Shown: positions 56,101 through 63,010 of the stretch, piece by piece | Position numbering within the stretch: position 1 is the stretch's first letter | Layout of the letters: each line of letters begins with the position of its first letter | The notes under the pieces: generated by a model | Database searches by the model: none | What the model saw: the letters and a program-made list of their open reading frames with translations, nothing else | Told to the model about the DNA's origin: nothing | Program-made: the position numbers and the translations under genes | Source of the DNA: UBA6927 sp022447855 | GTDB lineage: Bacteria; Chloroflexota; Dehalococcoidia; Lucifugimonadales; UBA6927 | Reading direction: 5' to 3' | Assembly (NCBI GenBank): GCA_022447855.1 | Contig: JAKUTX010000005.1 | Coordinates: 1 to 64,000 of the forward strand | DNA: 64,000 nucleotides

Positions 56101-56405
56101 ATGCTGCATATAAATTAAATCAACAGGAAGCTAGAACAAAGTTACTTTTTTTGATAAGTGATGGTAGGCCTCAAGATAGAGGGTATAGTAGGGAAGGTGT
56201 GGAAAAGGAGTATGCGGTGCATGATACTAAAATGGCTCTAAATGAGGCAAAACTACAAGGTATTGATGCATTTTGTTTAACTGTAGACAAGAACGGCCAT
56301 GATTATTTAAAGACAATGTGTCAAGATATAGGTTATGAAGTACTAGAAGATATTAATGATTTGCCGAGCCGACTACTTTATCTTTATAAAAGACTAACTA
56401 TGTAA
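53151..56405 (+). CDS. VWA-domain protein, NorD/CbbO-like
   Basis: This 1084-residue protein has a long helical N-terminal repeat-like region (about 1-430), an acidic linker (about 600-770, rich in Glu/Asp/Gln) and a C-terminal VWA domain with MIDAS D865-T-S-A-S869 and 'ISDGRPQD' (1002-1009). NorD/CbbO proteins pair with MoxR AAA+ ATPases in enzyme maturation. It is about 40 nt after the ATPase gene. It is much longer than typical CbbO. The target enzyme is unknown. Confidence 0.8.
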   Translation: MSKFEIEFEKYPEQLNISYNEALSKMPDTLNEVQLRTWTESGLIIAGQSARSWEAAESFFKASPKVVRSIPFNYFVKWKECGSDLCDNSSAIANVYFNVSPLVVPKLRTRYIESWAALGNTLYKGTWKSGSLSCELFEKSQSLLDVLTFPELEHFVAFLELLSRRSYDLSTECLQIASEIFPMLDDQKIEFIDLASGLVESSWREVKSFFEITTRALSRIDSPNRMRFLKLSEGLVQDGRSNMPGVMLEMSNALSNIDREFHGDVLELCEELIVVHPESVPDLVSNLPHVLERANNIQMRRWFETGIEIMRDNIDGGSAYFKLESNRAEQALATVSSGVEFSRVKDVMQMYCRGLAGSEIQLAPTDELVEKNIGWVSLESPATEGSTVYLPSMVDMYATKDKNFAWLKVVSTHQVSHLEFNSLGFEFEREAEFFENMRSQVESRKTTSDESLDTTVEDISDDSDKSQWITDMQRFFNLFEDRKLALDVFTVVEDSRLDARVKSEYSGLSKDYVAVQLDSLASRPEIKDKPAQEALVEFLVRLSLHQFKDLPVPSKYIDQAKEISEISRRLLNVESSVEDTAEATLRIYAVISSIPNEEVEEDDWENMDTDEEDSLENYEDSDQMTQLMLDIAQGMQIGAEGESEGQDYEPVEDFGYRGDFKPELAQLMMQMRDQGEGGQSGGDQFSQDDLEDLLNQSAEIDSSEGDIENSTGQFANNLIKEASVNQQPSQEFGQGPVVHVDEDGGELESSEPESFVYDEWDFRADDYKPRWCIVRQQTMPEGEAEFYEQTVQGYGSLVTRIRQQFEMLVPELFRKVRRLEFGEEIDIDDLIEFMIDIKTGASPNDKFYWRRNKVQRDVASAFLLDTSASTAEAINDSRKTNDDWDAPEDPVEYMVWLRTRRTQSARRTYKRIIDIEKEAVVLIINALEAIGDFYGIYGFSGYGRENVEFYTVKDLNETFNDRVKRRIDRIAPLHATRMGPAIRHAAYKLNQQEARTKLLFLISDGRPQDRGYSREGVEKEYAVHDTKMALNEAKLQGIDAFCLTVDKNGHDYLKTMCQDIGYEVLEDINDLPSRLLYLYKRLTM

Positions 56406-56406
56406 G

Positions 56407-57456
56407 TTACTTTTTGATAATCGGGTCATTCATCAAATCTAATATTGATTCGGTCCAATCAGGGTCTAAAACCATAATATGCTGAACAGCAAGTTGAGGA
56501 TTTGTATCGTAACGGGCGTAATATCCACTCCCGTCACTCAATTTTGAACCAATTGTGAATTTGAGTCCACCAGGGAATTGTTTTCCTGTTTGAGTTGTCT
56601 CTGAGAAGACGATCCAGACCGAAGGAGAATCGAATACAACTCCCCATTCATCATAATTTTTTCTGGCTTCACGGGCTTTTGCTATCCCAATGACAGGAGT
56701 TATTCCAAGATTTTGATAAAAGGGTTCCCATTTGTCTTGGTCTATATCTAGAGGCTCGGGACCTATTTGACTGTCTCTTATTGACCAGGCAAATGGATTA
56801 ACTAAAGGATCATATAAAGGTGAAGGAAAGTAGATTACATCTGGACTTGTTGCATATACGTCAAATGATGTGTCTTTATATAAATGTATACCGTTGATTT
56901 CGTTTGGTTGTTTAGATATGGCCCATTTTGGTACAGGAGGTTCTACGATTAATTTTGCAACTACGTTTCCCCAAAGAGCTGGCAATAGAACCAATTGTGG
57001 AAATCCAGTAACTTGGGCATAATAGTGTTGCCCATCAGTTGTTGCATCTCCGAGAACGAATTGTAAATTCCTACCACCTTTTAGTCCCAAATCAACAATC
57101 AATGTGGGATTGTTTAATCCGTACTCATCCAAGTTCTCTACAGTATCTAATTCAGTTACTAATTCTCTTGTTGCTCGTGGCCCAGCCAATAGGAACGGTA
57201 TTCCACCCCACCTAGCTTCTGAAACCATTATTCCTGCGGGTTCTTCAAACCACCAAACTTCATCTTCAGTTTTGAAGAAGGTGATTTTCGCTTTTTCCTG
57301 TTCAATTGATACGCGTTCTAAATCTTCCCATGCAACTTGGTAAAACCATGGAGCTTCTTCAATAATTTCCGGGGTAGATTTCCATGGATTAATGATAGCT
57401 ACTGTCGTAACTACCAAGGCTATGAAAACTAATAAAGCGGTGATTCGAAGGCTCAT
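56407..57456 (-). CDS. DUF4340 protein of the ABC exporter unit
   Basis: This 349-residue protein has an N-terminal membrane segment (about 5-25) and then the DUF4340 pattern: 'WEDLERVSIEQEKAKITFFKTEDEVWW' style strands repeated with 'EYGLNNPTLIVDLGLK'. It follows the GldG-like gene by 15 nt and is the last gene of the operon. DUF4340 proteins regularly accompany GldG-type ABC systems; their task is not defined. Confidence 0.78.
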   Translation of the reverse strand: MSLRITALLVFIALVVTTVAIINPWKSTPEIIEEAPWFYQVAWEDLERVSIEQEKAKITFFKTEDEVWWFEEPAGIMVSEARWGGIPFLLAGPRATRELVTELDTVENLDEYGLNNPTLIVDLGLKGGRNLQFVLGDATTDGQHYYAQVTGFPQLVLLPALWGNVVAKLIVEPPVPKWAISKQPNEINGIHLYKDTSFDVYATSPDVIYFPSPLYDPLVNPFAWSIRDSQIGPEPLDIDQDKWEPFYQNLGITPVIGIAKAREARKNYDEWGVVFDSPSVWIVFSETTQTGKQFPGGLKFTIGSKLSDGSGYYARYDTNPQLAVQHIMVLDPDWTESILDLMNDPIIKK

Positions 57457-57471
57457 CTATAATTTGTCCTA

Positions 57472-59142
57472 CTATCTCCTACGCCACCAAACTAAAAATG
57501 CAAGAACCATCATGGTTGCTGGAGGGAGTAACCATCCTGACCATTTTATGAAATCTCTTTCAAGCTTGTTTACTATCAATTCACGCATTGGGAATAGTCT
57601 AGGTCTTATAGATATTAGTTCGTAATCATCGGTAAGCCAATTAACTGAGTTTAAAAATAAATTTGCGTTGTCAGAAAAATTACTCCATTCATTTGTAATA
57701 AAATCTGAATCTCCAAAGACTGCAAATTTTGCGGTTGGGTGAGTTGTTTGGCCATCAACGGTTCCGCTAGCTTCTACAACTACAGCTATTGGGAAAGCTC
57801 CTTGCAAATCCGATCCTCTGTCAAATTCAGTATTAGTAGGATTCGTTTCTAGCCAACTAGCGGGAGTGGTAAATGCTAATGGGACAAAACGAATGATTTC
57901 TGCAGGGAAAAGGTCTTTAGCAAGTGTAGGGCTTAGTGCAGTAACACCTGTGAAGAAAGTTGTATCTAGTGGAGCCGCAATTTGTATGTCAGCCTCATCT
58001 AAGTTGTATTGTCCATTAGCTTTTTGTACAACTGGAGTAATCGAAGATCCTCGGTTACTTACAGGGTCAGCGACAGTAATATTTGTACTATCTATGCCCC
58101 AAATATTTAGGAATTCTATATAGGATCTTGGGGATCCTGGATCTAGAAGCATTACCAAGCTTCCACCATTCTGCATATAGTTCGTTAGCGCATCGAATTC
58201 GGTTTGATCCATATCGGTTTTTGGCCCAGCTATCATTACAAGGGCTGCGTCATCAGGGATTTGACCTGCTTGCTGTAAACTTAATGATAAGACTGCATAA
58301 TTGTCAGAAAGCATTCCGATCACTATATTGCTTAAGTCATTTGGGCTGGTCGTTTCATTTTCATCTGAGGGTAAGTTAACAGAAGATTCTCCGTGTCCAG
58401 TTAAACTATAAACTACTTTTTGCTCTTTTCCTGTGGCAATCAGAATTGCGGTATGAAAAGATTGCTCTGAATAACGGTTGATTGGTTGAAGTATTTTCTC
58501 GTCACCATCTCGTAGGTTTTCAAATACAATTACGGGGAAATTTCTGACGCCATAGGCTTCTGCGGTACTCTTGTTTAGTTGAGGGTCGATAAATTCGTAA
58601 TCAAATTTAGAACTATATCTATCGAATTCGTTTAGCAGACCTTCTGCTTTTTGATAATCTATATCAGTTGTAGGATTGTTAGGTACGAAAAAGGCGTTAG
58701 CTTTGATAGGTTCATCCAAATTATCAAGTAGAGCTAGAGTTTGGGGAGCTAATGTAAATACCCTTGTTGCTGTTACATCTATTCTAGTAGGATTTCTATA
58801 TAGCATCAAATAGACAATTACTATAATGGCTAAAAAGGCCAGTGTCATTATAATAGTTGTACTGCCATATCTACCATATCTACTGAAGATTCCTCTGGCG
58901 ATAGTTTTTGGGGCTAGAAGTACCGATAATATTAATAGAGCTATTCCAATTAAGCTAACTGTTTCTCCAGAATCTTTAAGACTATCAGCCAGAAGATATG
59001 TAATCCCGCCTATTATCAAAATCAGAAAACCTATGCTTGCAGATGCAGCACTCCAGAATTTTAATGATTTGCAGGCTTCCAAAATTGTTGATGAAATAGT
59101 TTCTTGATTACCAGAGTTTTGTGTACTCATGTTTAACGCCAC
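57472..59142 (-). CDS. GldG-like ABC-system auxiliary protein
   Basis: This 556-residue protein has two N-terminal membrane spans (about 35-55, 60-80) and a third at about 100-115. Then comes an extracytoplasmic 'VTATRVFTLAPQTLALLDNLDEPIKANAFF' region typical of GldG/ABC-type uncharacterised transport proteins, and a C-terminal span before RRR. It overlaps the permease gene by 10 nt. It forms part of a Gld-type export system, here surely not gliding-specific. Confidence 0.8.
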   Translation of the reverse strand: MALNMSTQNSGNQETISSTILEACKSLKFWSAASASIGFLILIIGGITYLLADSLKDSGETVSLIGIALLILSVLLAPKTIARGIFSRYGRYGSTTIIMTLAFLAIIVIVYLMLYRNPTRIDVTATRVFTLAPQTLALLDNLDEPIKANAFFVPNNPTTDIDYQKAEGLLNEFDRYSSKFDYEFIDPQLNKSTAEAYGVRNFPVIVFENLRDGDEKILQPINRYSEQSFHTAILIATGKEQKVVYSLTGHGESSVNLPSDENETTSPNDLSNIVIGMLSDNYAVLSLSLQQAGQIPDDAALVMIAGPKTDMDQTEFDALTNYMQNGGSLVMLLDPGSPRSYIEFLNIWGIDSTNITVADPVSNRGSSITPVVQKANGQYNLDEADIQIAAPLDTTFFTGVTALSPTLAKDLFPAEIIRFVPLAFTTPASWLETNPTNTEFDRGSDLQGAFPIAVVVEASGTVDGQTTHPTAKFAVFGDSDFITNEWSNFSDNANLFLNSVNWLTDDYELISIRPRLFPMRELIVNKLERDFIKWSGWLLPPATMMVLAFLVWWRRR

Positions 59143-59843
59143 CTTCTAGATTCGAGTGAGCGCACCGCAAAGAATAGAAAAATTGCTGTCATTGCTATGT
59201 AATATGCTATATGAGTAGTATCTAGTACTCCTCTTGTGAAGTCACTGAAATGGATGTTCATAGATAGGTTGTTGAATAACTCAATTCCTCCTGGTAATCG
59301 ATCTCCAAGTAAATTAATGAAACTCAAAAGTAAAACGATTACAAATCCAACTACGCCTGCAACGAGTTGATTGCTAGATAGAGATGAAGCGAAGATTCCA
59401 ATAGCTAATGCTGTCATCCCATATAGAATCAATCCAAGATATGCTGAGAAAACTGGACCAGTATCTGGGTTTCCAAACCAGTAAAGTAAAACAACATAGT
59501 ATAGAGTTAGTGCATAGGTGCTCATTAGTGCTGTGAAAGCTGCTAAGAATTTTCCAACAACAACTTCCCAATCACGGACAGGGGCTGTTAGCAGAAGTTC
59601 CATTGTGCCTAATTTTTGTTCTTCAGATAATAATCTCATTGTTAACAACGGAGCTAACAGTATAGAGAAATTGGTAGCACGGACTACAAACCCAGTTACA
59701 CTAGCTTGCGCGAAGGCACCTGTAGCATCAAGGACAAAGAATATCCCAGTTAATATTAAAAACATCGCTCCTACAACGTAGGCTGTGGGAGTTTGAAAAT
59801 AAGCCTTGATTTCCTTCCAGGCAATAGCAATTGTATTATTCAA
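59133..59843 (-). CDS. ABC-2 type permease (GldF-like)
   Basis: This 236-residue protein has about six membrane spans, with 'AWKEIKAYFQTPTAYVVG' at the start and 'LLTMRLLSEEQKLGTMELLLTAPV' between spans, a hallmark of the GldF/NosY branch of ABC-2 permeases. It overlaps the ATPase gene by 8 nt and the GldG-like gene by 10 nt. The exported molecule is unknown. Confidence 0.85.
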   Translation of the reverse strand: MNNTIAIAWKEIKAYFQTPTAYVVGAMFLILTGIFFVLDATGAFAQASVTGFVVRATNFSILLAPLLTMRLLSEEQKLGTMELLLTAPVRDWEVVVGKFLAAFTALMSTYALTLYYVVLLYWFGNPDTGPVFSAYLGLILYGMTALAIGIFASSLSSNQLVAGVVGFVIVLLLSFINLLGDRLPGGIELFNNLSMNIHFSDFTRGVLDTTHIAYYIAMTAIFLFFAVRSLESRRWR

Positions 59844-60795
59844 TTGATTCCTCTTCTGAGTCTAAAGCAGTTGTAACTTCTACGAAGATTTCTTCCAGAG
59901 ACATGGTGATTGACTCCATATGCACCAGCTCCCATTTTCCCTCTACGATTGCGGAAGAAATTCTAGACCTAACGTCATCACCTCTTTTGGTGTCGATTTG
60001 ATAACTTCTGATTCCATCACCTAAGTCGGCTAGGAATGTAACATTTTCAACTCCTCTTATTGCAGAGAGGGCAGTTGATACAGTTTCTTCTGGACCCTTG
60101 ATGTGAACCTCGATTCTTCCCACATTACGTAATCGTCGTTGAAGGTTTTCAGGAGTGTCTTCAGCTTTGATTGATCCATGATCAATTATGATTACTCTAC
60201 CGCACATTCTCTCAACTTCATCAAGTAAATGACTACTTACCAATACCGTTCTGTCACCACCTAGGCTTTCAATTAAATCCCTGGTCTCAATTACTTGTCT
60301 AGGATCAATACCTATGGTGGGTTCGTCAAGTATTAGGACTTTTGGCTCATGTAATATTGCTTGAGCTATCCCAACTCTTTGACGAAATCCTTTTGACAGT
60401 TTGCTTATATGAGAATTTCTATAGTCTACCAGTCTGCAAAGATCAACCACTTCGTCTATACGAGAACGAATTTTGGATCTAGACATTCCACGTATTTTAC
60501 CCATGAAAGTCAAATAGTCTTTTACGGTCATTTCAGCGTATAAAGGTACTGTTTCAGGTAAATACCCTATGTTACTTCGGGCCGCCAATGAATCTGTTAC
60601 AACATCATGTCCTGCGACAGAAACTTTTCCTGCTGATGGAGGCAAGAATCCAGTAATAATTTTCATGGTAGTCGATTTCCCAGCACCATTTGGACCAAGG
60701 AAACCTACAATTTCACCTTCATTAACTGTAAAGGAAATGTCTGTTATTGCTGGGTAGTCACCAAAATATTTAGTTACGTTGTTTAGCTCAATCAT
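59836..60795 (-). CDS. ABC transporter ATPase (GldA-like)
   Basis: This 319-residue ATPase has Walker A 'GPNGAGKSTTMKII', signature 'LSKGFRQRVGIAQAI', Walker B 'VLILDEPTIGIDPRQ' and the extended C-terminal domain of the ABC-2 exporter type (about 220-319). It is the first gene of the four-gene operon, with a possible operator at 60838-60852 upstream. Confidence 0.9.
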   Translation of the reverse strand: MIELNNVTKYFGDYPAITDISFTVNEGEIVGFLGPNGAGKSTTMKIITGFLPPSAGKVSVAGHDVVTDSLAARSNIGYLPETVPLYAEMTVKDYLTFMGKIRGMSRSKIRSRIDEVVDLCRLVDYRNSHISKLSKGFRQRVGIAQAILHEPKVLILDEPTIGIDPRQVIETRDLIESLGGDRTVLVSSHLLDEVERMCGRVIIIDHGSIKAEDTPENLQRRLRNVGRIEVHIKGPEETVSTALSAIRGVENVTFLADLGDGIRSYQIDTKRGDDVRSRISSAIVEGKWELVHMESITMSLEEIFVEVTTALDSEEESIE

Positions 60796-60837
60796 TCTTT
60801 AATTTTCATCTTTAGATACGAATATAATTTTATATCA

Positions 60838-60852
60838 ATTGGTATTACCAAT
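60838..60852. promoter_or_regulatory. Palindrome ATTGGTATTACCAAT (candidate operator)
   Basis: A perfect 15-bp palindrome, ATTGGTA-T-TACCAAT, lies 43 nt upstream of the ABC ATPase start, and a half-site ATTGGTAT recurs at 60901-60908 next to the plus-strand -35. The GGTN(2)ACC-type core resembles GntR-family operators, often found with such ABC operons, but no regulator is adjacent. Confidence 0.45.
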
Positions 60853-60915
60853 CAATCGACTGACGGATTGTATATCACCACTGTTCAAGAATTCAATATA
60901 ATTGGTATATTAAAT

Positions 60916-60946
60916 TTGATATAACTGTCATAGCTTATGCTAAAAT
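60916..60946 (+). promoter_or_regulatory. Promoter of the cysteine desulfurase gene
   Basis: TTGATA (60916-60921) and TAAAAT (60941-60946) with extended TGC, spaced 19 bp. The spacing is long, so the call rests on the extended -10. Confidence 0.4.
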
Positions 60947-60989
60947 ATCGCGATTAGATAACATGTCATAACAAATTACAAGGTGAAAT

Positions 60990-62174
60990 TTGGATTCAAC
61001 AACGGCAATATATTTAGATCATGCGGCCACCACTCCAGTTAGGAAAGAAGTGCTAGATGAGATGATGCCTTATTTTTCTACTTTTTTTGGCAATCCATCA
61101 GGGATTTATTCTCTTTCACAGTTATCAAGAGCTGCTTTGGATGATTCAAGAGAAATTGTTGCAAATGTTTTGGGTTGTTCTGCTAAAGAAGTTGTATTTA
61201 CGAGTGGTGGAACAGAGTCAGATAATATGGCAATTAAAGGGGTAGCGTTAGGATTAAAACAATTTGGGAATCACATCATAACAAGTAATATTGAGCATCA
61301 TGCAGTTTTACACACTTGCAAGCAGTTAGAAAATATGGGATTTGATATTACATATCTTCCAGTTGATGAATATGGGCTATTACATTTGGATCAAGTCCGT
61401 GAGGCAATGAATGAAAGAACAATTTTGGTCAGTGTAATGCTGGCGAATAACGAAATTGGTTCTATTATGCCTATAAAGGAAATTTCAGAAGTTGTTAAAA
61501 GTAGGTCTTCAGAATTGGGAATAAGGACATTTCTTCATACGGATGCTGTGCAAGGTGCAGGTTACTTGGATATAAATACTGATGAACTTGGAGTGGATTT
61601 AATGAGTTTGTCAGGTCATAAGATTTATGGCCCAAAAGGTGTCGGGGTTTTATTTATGAAGCAGAATACTCCGTTTGAAAATTTGATTAATGGAGGAGGT
61701 CAGGAGAAAGATAGAAGATCTGGAACCGAAAATGTTCCCGGAATAATAGGGATGTCTAAAGCATTAGAATTGGTTCAGGATGAAAGAGAGCAACTTAGTG
61801 CAAATGCTGTGAAATTGCGGGATCGTGTTATATCTGGAATATTTGATTCTTTAAGTGACGTATACTTAAATGGTCATCCTACATTGAGACTTCCTAACAA
61901 TGCTAATTTTTCGTTTAAGAATATTGAAGGTGAACCTATTTTGCTGGGACTGGATTTTGATAATATTTGTGTGTCAAGTGGTAGTGCATGCTCTACTTCA
62001 TCTTTACAACCTTCACATGTGCTTACTGCAATTGGAAGATCACATGATCTCGCGAGAAGTAGTTTGCGAATAAGTTTTGGAAAAGATAATTCAATCGAGG
62101 ACGTAGATAAGTTATTATCTAGTTTAATAAAATTGATTAATAGACTTCGATCGAATTCAAATTTCATTAAATAA
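60990..62174 (+). CDS. Cysteine desulfurase (IscS/NifS type)
   Basis: This 394-residue PLP enzyme starts 'IYLDHAATTPVRKEV' with 'FTSGGTESDNMAIKG' and PLP Lys in 'LSGHKIYGPKGVG', plus active Cys in 'SSGSACSTSS'. It moves sulfur from cysteine to Fe-S or tRNA thiolation, and related enzymes can also provide selenium for selenophosphate synthesis. Its neighbour across the lipoprotein is tRNA-Sec. Start is TTG behind AGGTG. No IscU or regulator is nearby. Confidence 0.9.
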   Translation: MDSTTAIYLDHAATTPVRKEVLDEMMPYFSTFFGNPSGIYSLSQLSRAALDDSREIVANVLGCSAKEVVFTSGGTESDNMAIKGVALGLKQFGNHIITSNIEHHAVLHTCKQLENMGFDITYLPVDEYGLLHLDQVREAMNERTILVSVMLANNEIGSIMPIKEISEVVKSRSSELGIRTFLHTDAVQGAGYLDINTDELGVDLMSLSGHKIYGPKGVGVLFMKQNTPFENLINGGGQEKDRRSGTENVPGIIGMSKALELVQDEREQLSANAVKLRDRVISGIFDSLSDVYLNGHPTLRLPNNANFSFKNIEGEPILLGLDFDNICVSSGSACSTSSLQPSHVLTAIGRSHDLARSSLRISFGKDNSIEDVDKLLSSLIKLINRLRSNSNFIK

Positions 62175-62189
62175 TAGCGGAGAGTATAA

Positions 62190-62786
62190 ATGATTGGTAT
62201 AAATCCTGGGTGGTTGTCCGTTCGGAAAGATTTATTTTTGTTGTTGGCAAGTTCAATCCTGATATTTTCTATGTTTGGATGTTCTTATATTCCTCTATTA
62301 AATAATACGGAAGACGCTCCACCTGAAGAAGGCTATTGGCCTGGTAAAGTTTTGGAGATGTATACAGGTTTGATGGAGGTAACTCCAAGCATTGCATTTC
62401 GTGATGAAAATGGTGAAACCAGGGTTTTAACTCCTTCATCTTCAAAGAATGCATTGGTTGCTATTAATATGACATTTGTTAATAGAAATACTGTTGTTGT
62501 GCCAATGTTAGTAAATGAAAATTCAGTTGAAATTGGCAATCCATACGATGAGCGGTTCAGACCAATTGATCCTTTTGAGAATGCAATGTATGCAGATGTC
62601 CCAGAAGAAGATTTGAGTCATATTAAGCCATTTTTATGGGGTTCTATGGATTTAGTAAGAGATTTTCAAATAGAAGGATATTTGATTTTTGAAATTCCGC
62701 AAGGTATGCCAATAACAACTCTATGGTGGGAAGAGGTTGATAGTATCGTTGCTTTGCTTTACTTGAAACCCGATCCCGTGGAGTAA
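62190..62786 (+). CDS. Lipoprotein of unknown function
   Basis: This 198-residue protein has a signal peptide with a lipobox 'SMFGCSY' (Cys at about 31), then a beta-rich domain with 'NALVAINMTFVNRNTVVVPMLV' and 'LIFEIPQGMP', recalling DUF4352/Ig-like lipoproteins. I do not name a family. It lies 15 nt after the desulfurase gene, and tRNA-Sec is 31 nt further, so all three may be one transcript. Confidence 0.7.
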   Translation: MIGINPGWLSVRKDLFLLLASSILIFSMFGCSYIPLLNNTEDAPPEEGYWPGKVLEMYTGLMEVTPSIAFRDENGETRVLTPSSSKNALVAINMTFVNRNTVVVPMLVNENSVEIGNPYDERFRPIDPFENAMYADVPEEDLSHIKPFLWGSMDLVRDFQIEGYLIFEIPQGMPITTLWWEEVDSIVALLYLKPDPVE

Positions 62787-62817
62787 GTAGTTATATAGAA
62801 TTTTGAAAATAATATTT

Positions 62818-62915
62818 GGGAGCGGATAGGCTCGGGTGGGTCTCGCGGACTTCAAATCCGTTGTCTCCTGACCTTCGTTAGGAGAGGTGGGTTCGACTCC
62901 CTCCCGTTCCCGCCA
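62818..62915 (+). tRNA. selC: tRNA-Sec (TCA), selC
   Basis: Acceptor of 8 bp (GGGAGCGG with CCGTTCCC, one G-U), anticodon loop CTTCAAA with anticodon TCA (62852-62854), an 8-bp variable arm (62864-62871 with 62878-62885), T loop TTCGACT and encoded CCA. The long variable arm and UCA anticodon identify the selenocysteine tRNA. There is one T-T mismatch in the T stem. Confidence 0.96.
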
Positions 62916-62968
62916 CCGATTACAGCGGATGGCAGTATTTCACAGGGAGTCATACATACTACTTACTT

Positions 62969-62986
62969 CTCGGCATAGATGTCGAG
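62969..62986. other. Hairpin between tRNA-Sec and the convergent gene
   Basis: CTCGGCAT (62969-62976) pairs with ATGTCGAG (62979-62986), with one G-U and one extra outer T-A pair, around an AG loop. It lies in the gap between convergent units, so it may end both transcripts, although no T-run follows. Confidence 0.4.
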
Positions 62987-63010
62987 ATTAGCCACCATTG
63001 CTCAATTATA

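Noticed and set aside
52217..56405. Calling the ATPase/VWA pair Rubisco activase (CbbQO)
   Set aside because: There is no Rubisco gene in the window and NorD/NirQ homologues fit as well.
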